Source: SBAX01 sp964421865 (GTDB taxonomy: Bacteria > Planctomycetota > Phycisphaerae > UBA1845). Taken from it: 14,364 bases of DNA. The stretch is from NCBI GenBank assembly GCA_964421865.1, contig CAYQZH010000085.1, positions 1 through 14,364 of the forward strand, in the 5' to 3' direction. Position 1 is the first letter of the stretch, and every line of letters starts with the position of its first letter. The position numbers and the translations under genes were made by a program. Under the pieces are notes generated by a model. The model worked only from the letters and a program-made list of their open reading frames with translations, made no database searches and was not told the origin of the DNA. Below, piece after piece: positions 1-6,377 of the stretch.

Positions 1-49
1 GAGCACCTTTACTCGACGAGGCCGTTTGTCTCACTTTGATTGAAACAAA

Positions 50-3010
50 TCAATGAAGCCACCACTCTCCGCGCGTTGGGCGTCCTGCCTGGCGCATCGG
101 CTTCACATTTGCCAGCCCATGCTCAAATGGAGTCCCGTAGCTCGCGGCTTCTGATTCGGACATGGTAGACCCAAAGTCAATCACCCAAACCGCGCGGCTG
201 CGTCGAGTCACGTCGAGGCCGTTCGTGTAGGGGCGGACCACGTCCGACGAGGGTTTTCCGTTCGGTGGTGGGTCGGAAAGTAGACTTCGGGCCGTCTGCG
301 CGTCGATGTCGAATGGTCCGCCTTTTACGTCGCCGACGAAGCCGATGTCCTGGTTCTCTCGCAACTCGCGTGCGCCGGTCACGTTAGCACCAGCGGTCAG
401 GTCTGGGTTGATCGCCGACGCTTTTTGGCCGTCCAGTACGCGAGCCGTCTCACTGCCGTCATCGAAACCGATGATTGAGACATGTACATTCGCGCCGTCG
501 AGAATCCAGTCGCGGTCCGACCATGCCAAGAAAATGTCGCCAGTCTTTTTGATCCGCTCTAACACCGTGCGCGCTGCATCGTTCCGAATTGCTTGCGTTG
601 CGAGCAAACCGATACGCGACGCCCTCTTTCGCTCAACGGCCTCGCGCGCTAGCTCAAACCAGTAGCAACACAAGTCACTGAATCCAGGGATTCGGTCGCC
701 GTACACTTGAAAAAGCGTTTCGACGTATTGGTCGCCAAGTCCGCCGCGCAGCATTTTGGTGCCGAGAAACGGCGGGTTGCCGATGATGAAATCGGCTTCG
801 GGCCAGCAGGCGGGGACGGCGAGGGGTTTTCGCGGAATGGATTGAGACCGCCCGGCGTGAACGCCGGGGCTCGGGAGAATGCCGGTGTTCGGGATTGCAT
901 CGGACGCTATCGCCCGAGCCCCGACATTCATGTCGGGCGGCGGCGTCTCGCACGCCGCGAGCATGGGTCCCTGATTCCGTACGTAGTGGACCGCGTTTTC
1001 GAATGCCCGTGCATCGCGCAACAATCGCCGCGACCCGCCCGTCGTCCACCAGGATCCCGACGCCTGCTGGCCGAATCCCTGTCCGAGTCTGCGCGAGGAC
1101 ACGCCTTTGAACAGATTCAGCAGAGGCGGTCCCTCCGACTCATTGGAGGTAACGACGAGGTGGACGTGGTTCGCCATCACGGCTCCGGCATCGATCGAAA
1201 CTCCGTGCTTGACGCACACCTCGCCAAACGCCTCCACGCAGGCCCCCGCCTGCTCGCGGGTCAGCTTGACGGGCGCTCCTTTCCTTTGCCGAAGCGCCTC
1301 ACGTTGCAGTCGCGGTTCGTCGGCGTCGTAAGGCTCGCCCGGCAGATCGTGGATGACGTGCCCGCCCTGCTCGTCGGGCACACGACCGACGAACCCGCGC
1401 TCGTCACCCGGCAACCACGTTCCGTACGTCGTCCACGTGAGCAGGTAACATCCCCCGCGCCCCTTCGAGCCCCGGCGTTCACGCCGGGCGGTTTCCTCCC
1501 CGCATGAATGCGCGGGCTCCGAAACCTCCGCGCATGAATGCGGGAGCTCGGGCAGAAATTCGAGGATCGCGTCGCGGTTTTCGATGGTTTGCAAGGGTTC
1601 AAGGATCGGATCGCGCGGGGCCGCAAAGCCGTTGTCGCGCATCCATTGCAGGTCGCCGATCCATATCACGACTTGGGCCAGCTCCGCCGCGGAGGGATTG
1701 ATTTCGATTCCGTGCAGTTGCGTCGGGCGCACTTGCGGGAACAGACGCAGGGCGATGTCGGCCCGGGCCGCGTAGGTGATAACCTCTTTTTCAAGGTGCA
1801 AGAGCGGTTGAAGGGCGACGTACAGGAAATTGCCCGAACCGCACGCGGGGTCGAGGATTCGCACCGCGGCCAGCCGCTCGACGAATCCTCGCAGCGCGCG
1901 TTCGATCGCTTTGTCGGCGGTCGCCTTGCCCTTCTTGTCTTTCGCCGCGCGACGCTTTTCGAGCTGCGTTTCGACTTCGGTCTTGACGACGTCCCATTCG
2001 CGCCGCAGCGGAGCCATGACTACCGGCTCGACGACGAGCATGATGTCGTCGCGGCTGGTGTAGTGCGCGCCGATTTGCGCCCGCGTGTTGGGGTCGAGCG
2101 AGCGCTCAAACAGCGTGCCGAAGATGGCCGGTTCGACGGCTCCCCAGTCGAACCGGGCCGCTGCCAGCAACGTGTCGATGTCCGCCGCCGTCAGCCGCAG
2201 CGCTGGGGCGTCGTCAAACAGTCCGCCGTTGAAGTAAGCGACCGAATCGGCCCCGAAGTCCCCGCCGGTCCGCATCTTGTTGAACAGCTCGGTCAGCCGG
2301 TCGGTCAGCTTGGCCGGTTCCTTGCGATAACGGTCGATGATCCGTGTAAATAGATTCCCCGGAAGCAAGCCTACGTCCTCGGCGAACAGACAGAACATGC
2401 ACTTCATCAGGAAGTGCGCCGATTCGTGCGGATCGTGTCCCCGACCTCGGAGGGCCCGGGCGAGTTGTCCGAACCGCTCGCCCACTTCCCGTGTCACCCG
2501 TTCCGCCGTCACGTCGGGCTTGAACGACAGCGGGTCGGAAAAGATTCGGCGCAAAAGGTCCAGGTCGCGCGGCTCGCCCAGCTCGGCAAGGGCTATGACG
2601 TGTACCTGTTTGCCCGTGCCGGTGAAGTTGGTATGGATTTCGGTCCGGGCGATGTCGCTGACGATCAGCAGCGGCGGGTTTTCGAGCGCTTCGCGGTACT
2701 GACACAGTTGGCGGTAGGCTTCGGTCAGGTCGCGGTATTTCCCCTTGCGCTTGTATTCCCACGCAAACTTGCCGCGCCACCACACGTCGGCGAATCCGCG
2801 CTCGCCCGCCGATCCCCGCGACGCCCCGGCGGTCGGGGTCACGCCCATTTCAAACGTGTATTCGGCCCCCGTCGCGTCCTGTTCGGCGGGGGTCGGCTGG
2901 CCGAGCATCCGGCATAGGTCGATGAAGTGCTCTTGGCTGGCCGCGCGTTCGGACAAGTCAGCACGGGACCACTTGGCGATGAATTGTGCGGGGCCGAATT
3001 GTTGCGCCAT
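50..3010 (-). CDS. MmeI-like (type IIL) restriction-modification enzyme with an internal RAYT transposase; C-terminally truncated
   Basis: The 986-residue frame begins like a MmeI-family bifunctional enzyme, which cuts DNA and methylates adenine in one polypeptide. The N-terminal nuclease has D75 (FADVW) and E85-Y-K87, the D-X9-ExK spacing of MmeI. A helical region follows (HESAHFLMKCMFCLFAEDVGLL, about 195-216). The methyltransferase domain has GAHYTS (314-319), SAM motif I DPACGSGNF (387-395), GIEINP (434-439) and the adenine-methylase motif NPPF (745-748). Between these, roughly residues 488-726 are a foreign HUH transposase domain (see the mobile element). The target-recognition region starts (RPYTNGLDVTRR, 926-937) but the frame stops after WWLH, where relatives continue for about 150-200 residues. 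No good ribosome binding site is visible before the ATG. trmB lies 60 bp upstream on the same strand. The family call is firm. Activity is doubtful, and it may be a decaying gene although no internal stop is present. Confidence 0.85.
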   Translation of the reverse strand: MAQQFGPAQFIAKWSRADLSERAASQEHFIDLCRMLGQPTPAEQDATGAEYTFEMGVTPTAGASRGSAGERGFADVWWRGKFAWEYKRKGKYRDLTEAYRQLCQYREALENPPLLIVSDIARTEIHTNFTGTGKQVHVIALAELGEPRDLDLLRRIFSDPLSFKPDVTAERVTREVGERFGQLARALRGRGHDPHESAHFLMKCMFCLFAEDVGLLPGNLFTRIIDRYRKEPAKLTDRLTELFNKMRTGGDFGADSVAYFNGGLFDDAPALRLTAADIDTLLAAARFDWGAVEPAIFGTLFERSLDPNTRAQIGAHYTSRDDIMLVVEPVVMAPLRREWDVVKTEVETQLEKRRAAKDKKGKATADKAIERALRGFVERLAAVRILDPACGSGNFLYVALQPLLHLEKEVITYAARADIALRLFPQVRPTQLHGIEINPSAAELAQVVIWIGDLQWMRDNGFAAPRDPILEPLQTIENRDAILEFLPELPHSCAEVSEPAHSCGEETARRERRGSKGRGGCYLLTWTTYGTWLPGDERGFVGRVPDEQGGHVIHDLPGEPYDADEPRLQREALRQRKGAPVKLTREQAGACVEAFGEVCVKHGVSIDAGAVMANHVHLVVTSNESEGPPLLNLFKGVSSRRLGQGFGQQASGSWWTTGGSRRLLRDARAFENAVHYVRNQGPMLAACETPPPDMNVGARAIASDAIPNTGILPSPGVHAGRSQSIPRKPLAVPACWPEADFIIGNPPFLGTKMLRGGLGDQYVETLFQVYGDRIPGFSDLCCYWFELAREAVERKRASRIGLLATQAIRNDAARTVLERIKKTGDIFLAWSDRDWILDGANVHVSIIGFDDGSETARVLDGQKASAINPDLTAGANVTGARELRENQDIGFVGDVKGGPFDIDAQTARSLLSDPPPNGKPSSDVVRPYTNGLDVTRRSRAVWVIDFGSTMSESEAASYGTPFEHGLANVKPMRQAGRPTRGEWWLH
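848..875 (-). repeat. REP-like palindrome 1 (left outer)
   Basis: The perfect stem cccggcgt/acgccggg has a two-base ga loop (851-868) and is followed on the plus strand by gctcggg. Its reverse complement is nearly the same as palindromes 2 and 3, including the cgagccc head and gggcgg tail. It marks the left edge of the inserted RAYT element. Methylase codons resume just beyond it. Confidence 0.75.
913..940 (+). repeat. REP-like palindrome 2 (left inner)
   Basis: The stem cccgacat/atgtcggg has a tc loop (920-937), with the cgagccc head on its left and gggcgg on its right. It is inverted relative to palindrome 1. Together the two form a BIME-like inverted pair just downstream of the transposase domain. 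In the host frame it encodes residues around PPDMNVGARA. Confidence 0.75.
1466..1491 (+). repeat. REP-like palindrome 3 (right inner)
   Basis: The stem cccggcgt/acgccggg has a tc loop (1471-1488), with the cgag head and gggcgg tail. It has the same orientation as palindrome 2, and its core is the exact reverse complement of palindrome 1's core. It lies just upstream of the transposase coding part. Confidence 0.75.
1495..1521 (-). repeat. REP-like palindrome 4 (right middle)
   Basis: A diverged copy with core stem cgcat/atgcg around a ga loop (1501-1512), followed by cgggctcc. It keeps the central tgaa bases and the flanking cctcc and gctc of the family. It has the same orientation as palindrome 5, which repeats it 30 bp to the right. 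Confidence 0.6.
1525..1552 (-). repeat. REP-like palindrome 5 (right outer)
   Basis: Core stem cgcat/atgcg with a ga loop (1531-1542), then gggagctcggg. It is a near-direct repeat of palindrome 4, and both are preceded by cctcc. Right of it the methylase frame reads as expected (IENRDAILEFLPE), so it marks the right edge of the insertion. Confidence 0.6.
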
Positions 3011-3070
3011 GCTTGCGAATCATACCTGCCGTGTGCGATTATATGCAACGGACTGGCGGAAACCGCGCGC

Positions 3071-3679
3071 TCAGCACCGCCTATACGCCGCTCGGTAGAT
3101 CACCCGTCCCTCCCGGCCATATTTGATCTCATAATTCGTCCCGCACCATTCAGGATCGGCGACTGGGGCGGCCTCGTCCCACGCGACCTCGGTCAACTCC
3201 AGGCGACGACCCAGAAGGTCGCGGATTTGAATGAAATATTCCTCGTGGTCCGATTGGACCAGCCAGCGGCCTTCGGGAGTCAGCACCCGCACAGCGGCCT
3301 CCACGAAGTCGTCCTGAACGAGGCGCCGCTTGTGATGCCGCTTCTTGGGCCAGGGATCGGGATGATAGAGATGCAACACGCTGACGCAACCCGCGGGGAG
3401 ATGCTGCATCACGAAGTACTTCGCGTCGGTCCGCATCACCCGCACGTTGCTCAGCCCCCATCGGGCCATGCGATCCGCGCAATAACGGAAGTACTTGTTG
3501 GCCCATTCGATCCCCAACAGTCGGATTTCAGGGTGCGCCCGGGCGCGGCCCAAGAGAAACCCGCCCTTGCCGCAGCCGATCTCCAACTCGAAAGGCCCGG
3601 GCGAGTCGAACCACGCCATGGGATCGACCACGACGCCCTCGCCAGGTGGCTCGACGATGATGTCTTCGATGGCGAACAT
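3071..3679 (-). CDS. trmB: tRNA (guanine-N7)-methyltransferase TrmB
   Basis: TrmB uses S-adenosylmethionine to methylate N7 of guanosine 46 in the variable loop of many tRNAs in the cytoplasm. The 202-residue length fits the family. SAM motif I is FELEIGCGKGGFL (30-42). GIEW (56-59) is the acidic post-I motif. The signature HPDPWPKKRHHKRRL (106-120) and the C-terminal GTNYEIKY (180-187) are TrmB hallmarks for tRNA binding and catalysis. The ATG at 3679 lies 26 bp after the DUF58 gene ends. The preceding gaag is only a weak ribosome binding site. It is the last housekeeping gene of the leftward run before the restriction-modification gene. Identification is firm. Confidence 0.95.
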   Translation of the reverse strand: MFAIEDIIVEPPGEGVVVDPMAWFDSPGPFELEIGCGKGGFLLGRARAHPEIRLLGIEWANKYFRYCADRMARWGLSNVRVMRTDAKYFVMQHLPAGCVSVLHLYHPDPWPKKRHHKRRLVQDDFVEAAVRVLTPEGRWLVQSDHEEYFIQIRDLLGRRLELTEVAWDEAAPVADPEWCGTNYEIKYGREGRVIYRAAYRRC

Positions 3680-3705
3680 TTAGGTTTCTTCGAATCGGTC
3701 GGCAA

Positions 3706-4608
3706 TCACTTCAGCAGGCCTCGTTGGCGGAAGTAGGAGAGAATGATTTGATCGAAAGGCACGTCGGTGCTGGTAAACAGGTAATTGACTCCGCGGCGGG
3801 TGCAGTACTCTTTGATCCGCTCGCAATAGGCGTGAAGGTTGTGGCGGTAGCGGTTGAGCAAGGCGCGGCTGACGGTGACCTCGGCCGCGTCGTCGTCCTC
3901 CACGTCGGTCAGTCGCAGATCGCCGGCCAGTACCGGGTCAATCTCCTCCGGGCTGAGGATTTGCACGGCATAAAGATCATACTTCCGCCCGAGAAGGTAG
4001 CGCAGTCCTTCGTCGAACCCGCCTTTCTCGAAGAAGTCGCTCAGCACAAGGACGATCCCGGGTTGGGGATGGCGGATGGCGAACTGTTTGCCCGTGGCCG
4101 ACAGGTTGCCGGGACCGTCATAGGGAACATGGGTCAGGAACTCGATCACTTTGAACATCCATCGTCGCCCGCGGATGCCCGCGAGTTCCTCCTGCAGGCC
4201 GTTGGAGTATGTGTAGAGGCTTACGCGGTCGAAATTGCTCAGGCCGATGTAGGCGATCGCCGCCGCGACGCGCCGGGCATACAGCCCCTTGTTCGGCTGC
4301 CCCCAGTCCATGCTTTTAGACACGTCGATGAGCAGGCTGACATGCAGGTCTTCCTCTTGCAGGAACAGTTTGAGGAAGAGCTTCTCCAGTCGGGCGTAGA
4401 TGTTCCAATCGAGGAAGCGCAGGTCGTCGCCGGAGACGTAGCTGCGATAGTCGGCGAACTCGACGGAGTCGCCGCGGCGTTTGGTGAGCCGCTCGCCGCG
4501 CATCTTCCCGGCGAAGATTTTGCGGCTGACCAAGGCGAGCTGATCGAGCTTCGCCATGAAGGCCGGATCGAGCAGCTCCTCGGACTCAGTTCGCTCAAGG
4601 ATCACCAT
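3706..4608 (-). CDS. DUF58 / von Willebrand factor A domain protein
   Basis: A 300-residue protein with the DUF58 core motif FADYRSYVSGDDLRFLDWNIYAR (51-73), followed by a vWA domain with metal-site motif DVSKS (95-99, the DxSxS form). No membrane segments are evident, so it should be cytoplasmic. DUF58 proteins usually work with a MoxR-type AAA+ ATPase, often beside further vWA and membrane proteins, in poorly understood protein-assembly or maturation modules. No MoxR gene is in this window. The ATG at 4608 leaves a 34-bp gap after the DUF2283 gene, and trmB follows after 26 bp, so it probably shares the transcript. The precise role is unknown. Confidence 0.88.
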   Translation of the reverse strand: MVILERTESEELLDPAFMAKLDQLALVSRKIFAGKMRGERLTKRRGDSVEFADYRSYVSGDDLRFLDWNIYARLEKLFLKLFLQEEDLHVSLLIDVSKSMDWGQPNKGLYARRVAAAIAYIGLSNFDRVSLYTYSNGLQEELAGIRGRRWMFKVIEFLTHVPYDGPGNLSATGKQFAIRHPQPGIVLVLSDFFEKGGFDEGLRYLLGRKYDLYAVQILSPEEIDPVLAGDLRLTDVEDDDAAEVTVSRALLNRYRHNLHAYCERIKEYCTRRGVNYLFTSTDVPFDQIILSYFRQRGLLK

Positions 4609-4642
4609 GCGCCTTGTGCCACCGTTGCGTCAACAGAGCCGT

Positions 4643-4900
4643 TTACCGGGCCGACGCGTCCAAGATCGTGAAGCCGACGACCTTCCTTCCGCGCCTGTGG
4701 ACGATCACGCCGTCGGCGCGCATTTCGCTGTCCGTGGCGCGCTGCGGGCGTTCAAAGGCGATGTACAGAACATCCGCTCCCTCGTCGTAATCCACCGACA
4801 TTCGCCGCTCGGGCATGCCGAGGAGCACGGGCACCGCTTGCAGAATCTTCGCCAACCTCTTGCCACGCAGTTCCGTCACGGCTCGTTGGATACGCGCCAT
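4643..4900 (-). CDS. DUF2283 domain small protein
   Basis: An 85-residue protein whose C-terminal half, residues 34-85, matches the DUF2283 pattern: MSVDYDEGADVLYIAF, then DGVIVHRR, then VVGFTILDASAR. No function is established for this family. Members are often found near toxin-antitoxin genes, but no partner toxin is seen here. The N-terminal residues 1-33 are basic and could be an added helix. It starts 15 bp after the endonuclease-III-like gene stops and ends 34 bp before the DUF58 gene, consistent with cotranscription. The call rests on the motif and tight packing. Confidence 0.75.
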   Translation of the reverse strand: MARIQRAVTELRGKRLAKILQAVPVLLGMPERRMSVDYDEGADVLYIAFERPQRATDSEMRADGVIVHRRGRKVVGFTILDASAR

Positions 4901-4915
4901 TGGCTTTCCGAGCCT

Positions 4916-5581
4916 TCACTTGGCCCCGCCCTTCTTTCGTGCGGGCTTTGCAGATTTGGACGAGGTCGTGGTTGCGCCCTTTGCGACCTTAAACGAGCGC
5001 ATGACGACGCAGAACTCCTTGGCCTCGGCGGCATTAATGTTGCGCTCCAGGAAGGCCTGGACCTCGGCGCGGGTCGCGTGGGGGTGCACCAGCTCCGCGG
5101 CACGGAGGGCTTCGAGGAACGGGTCGCTCACCGGAATGGCATGGCCGCCGAAGCTCCACAGCATCACCGACGCCGCCGCGTAGTCATCGACGCCGTCCAG
5201 CGCTTCCAGGTAATCCCGGGCCTCGCGCCGACCGATGGCTTTAAGCCGGTCCAGAGAAACCCTGTGTTCGCGCTCGTAAATCGCCTGCAACGCGTCGATC
5301 AGTCGGCGGGAGCGGTCCAGTCCCTGCGGAATGCGGTCGCCGATGGCCCGGTACACTTGTTCCGCGTTGGAAACACGGACCTCGTTCCAGTCCACCATGG
5401 TCGTGAACAACCGGTCGATGGCGCGATTGGCCTCCGCGTCGCCGCATTGCACCCCCAGAACGGCGATCGCCAGACGCCGGATGGGGTCGTCCGGCTCAGG
5501 GACCGTCGGATCGGGGACCGACGGGCGCAGTTTGGCGTAGGCCTTTTTGAGCCGCGGGGCGTAGCGCGTGCCCTCTTTCAT
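4916..5581 (-). CDS. HhH-GPD (endonuclease III-like) protein, catalytic lysine not conserved
   Basis: A 221-residue protein with the helical fold of the endonuclease III / HhH-GPD DNA glycosylases: DDPIRRLAIAVLGVQCGDAEAN (31-52), then the helix-hairpin-helix stretch LEALDGVDDYAAASVML (125-141), then HAIPVSDPFLEAL (147-159). In true endonuclease III the hairpin reads GVGRKTA and its lysine attacks the damaged base. Here that position is tyrosine (Y134). The IPVDTH aspartate is shifted to D153, and the C-terminal four-cysteine iron-sulfur cluster is absent. The tail is rich in lysine, serine and threonine. The ATG overlaps the rbfA stop (ATGA), implying coupled translation. It may bind DNA or RNA without glycosylase activity. 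Function is unproven. Confidence 0.75.
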   Translation of the reverse strand: MKEGTRYAPRLKKAYAKLRPSVPDPTVPEPDDPIRRLAIAVLGVQCGDAEANRAIDRLFTTMVDWNEVRVSNAEQVYRAIGDRIPQGLDRSRRLIDALQAIYEREHRVSLDRLKAIGRREARDYLEALDGVDDYAAASVMLWSFGGHAIPVSDPFLEALRAAELVHPHATRAEVQAFLERNINAAEAKEFCVVMRSFKVAKGATTTSSKSAKPARKKGGAK

Positions 5582-6021
5582 TCCTCGCCCTCCTCCGAGT
5601 CGTCCGCCGGCAGGTCTTCAACGACGCCTGAATCCGCGGCGATGTCCCCGTCCTCCGGCGGGACGAGGTCCGGTTTGTTGCGGCGGTTCTCGTCCAGCAG
5701 TTGCATGGTTTGCTTCACCTTCTTCAGCGTCTCATCCACCTCGAAGCGCAATTCCGGACACTGCCGCAGGCCGATCTCGTGGGCCACCATCCCCCGTATG
5801 AACCCGGCCGCGTGTCGCATCGCCGTCATCGTCCGACGCTCCACTGCCGCCTCCCCGGATACCGCAAGGTACACCGTGGCGATCAACAGATCGCCGCTGA
5901 GTTGCACCCGCGTCACCGTGGTGAGCGGCGACACCCGTGGATCGTTGATCCGCCGGAGGATCGCCTCGCTGACGATCTCATGCACGACGCTCGCCACTTT
6001 TTCCTTTCGAAACGGACGCAT
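5578..6021 (-). CDS. rbfA: 30S ribosome-binding factor RbfA
   Basis: RbfA is a KH-type protein that binds the immature 30S subunit and helps process the 5' end of 16S rRNA, especially in the cold. The 147-residue product has the family pattern: basic start MRPFRKEKVASVVHEIVSEAI, NDPRV (26-30), the strand VTRVQLSGDLLIATVYLAV, and the helix AAGFIRGMVAHEIGLRQCPELRFEVDE (71-97). The tail from about 120 is acidic and probably disordered. The frame is open back to 6225, but those extra residues do not look like RbfA and overlap the DUF503 gene. The ATG at 6021 begins the conserved sequence and has a purine-rich gggaagg about 10 bases upstream. It overlaps the next gene by four bases. Confidence 0.93.
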   Translation of the reverse strand: MRPFRKEKVASVVHEIVSEAILRRINDPRVSPLTTVTRVQLSGDLLIATVYLAVSGEAAVERRTMTAMRHAAGFIRGMVAHEIGLRQCPELRFEVDETLKKVKQTMQLLDENRRNKPDLVPPEDGDIAADSGVVEDLPADDSEEGEE

Positions 6022-6053
6022 GAAACCACAACCTTCCCTTCCCGCACACGATT

Positions 6054-6074
6054 CGCCGCCCACGAGGGGCGACG
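6054..6074. repeat. Palindromic hairpin between DUF503 and rbfA
   Basis: The arms cgccgccc (6054-6061) and gggcgacg (6067-6074) pair over 8 bp with one G-U wobble around a five-base acgag loop. It lies in the 74-bp gap before rbfA. It has the size of a REP unit but a sequence different from the RAYT-flanking family. It could be a dispersed genomic repeat or a transcript-processing hairpin. No T-run follows. Confidence 0.45.
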
Positions 6075-6095
6075 CTACAGGTTCCCAACAGCCCG

Positions 6096-6377
6096 CTAGA
6101 ACATTTCGCGCTCGTACTCCAGCAAGGTCAATCCCGCCGTGGCCCGAACCATATCGACGATCTTGTCGAACTGCGAATGGATGCCGCGAGAATCTCCCGA
6201 CACCATCGCGATCCCCAACTGACAACGCTTGTGCGAGTCGCCGTGACCCACCTCGGCCACGGAGACGTTGAAGCGGTTCCGCAGCCGCTGCTTGAACCCA
6301 AGGATCACCCGCCGCTTGTCCTTGAGGCTCTGGGCCTCGAAGATCGCCACGTCCACGGTCAGTACCCCGACGATCAT
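6096..6377 (-). CDS. DUF503 (YlxP-like) protein
   Basis: A 93-residue protein matching DUF503: MIVGVLTVDVAIFEAQSLKDKRRV (1-24), then RLRNRFNVSVAEVGHGDSHKRCQLGIAMVSGD. YlxP-type proteins are small proteins typically encoded between infB and rbfA. They are thought to be ribosome-associated and linked to 30S assembly. The location here, downstream of infB and upstream of rbfA, fits exactly. The ATG overlaps the stop of the zinc-ribbon gene (ATGA), suggesting translational coupling. rbfA begins 74 bp downstream. Identification of the family is firm. The molecular role is inferred. Confidence 0.92.
   Translation of the reverse strand: MIVGVLTVDVAIFEAQSLKDKRRVILGFKQRLRNRFNVSVAEVGHGDSHKRCQLGIAMVSGDSRGIHSQFDKIVDMVRATAGLTLLEYEREMF

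Larger units (their letters stand above)
848..1552 (-). mobile_element. RAYT (REP-associated tyrosine transposase, HUH/Y1) element inserted in frame in the methyltransferase gene
   Basis: About 705 bp lie between the outermost palindromes, a multiple of three. The transposase domain spans residues 521-689 of the host frame (about 944-1450). It opens with LLTWTTYGTWLPGDERGFVG, then HUH motif NHVHLVV (H615, H617), then SGSWWT, then the presumed catalytic tyrosine Y676 in NAVHYVRNQ. These are hallmarks of the IS200/IS605-related Y1 transposases that mobilise REP palindromes. Two REP-like palindromes lie on the left (848-875, 913-940) and three on the right (1466-1491, 1495-1521, 1525-1552). No ATG, GTG or TTG in frame lies between the right-hand REPs and the first conserved residue, so the domain could be made only as part of the methylase fusion. 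An ATG at 1449-1451 is one base out of phase. Insertion limits are inferred from where the methylase sequence resumes. Confidence 0.85.

Noticed and set aside
707..1507. 266-codon plus-strand frame opposite the RAYT insert
   Set aside because: It is antisense to the transposase domain with clear HUH motifs, and has no domain of its own.
848..1552. CRISPR array
   Set aside because: There are only five palindromic copies, unevenly spaced, in both orientations and flanking a transposase domain, so REP elements explain them better.
6022..6225. N-terminal extension of RbfA by 68 residues
   Set aside because: It overlaps the DUF503 gene, translates through a palindromic hairpin, and does not resemble RbfA.
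4556..6271. 571-codon plus-strand frame opposite the DUF2283, HhH-GPD and rbfA genes
   Set aside because: It crosses several firm minus-strand genes and their junctions and has low-complexity arginine- and serine-rich stretches. It is a shadow frame.
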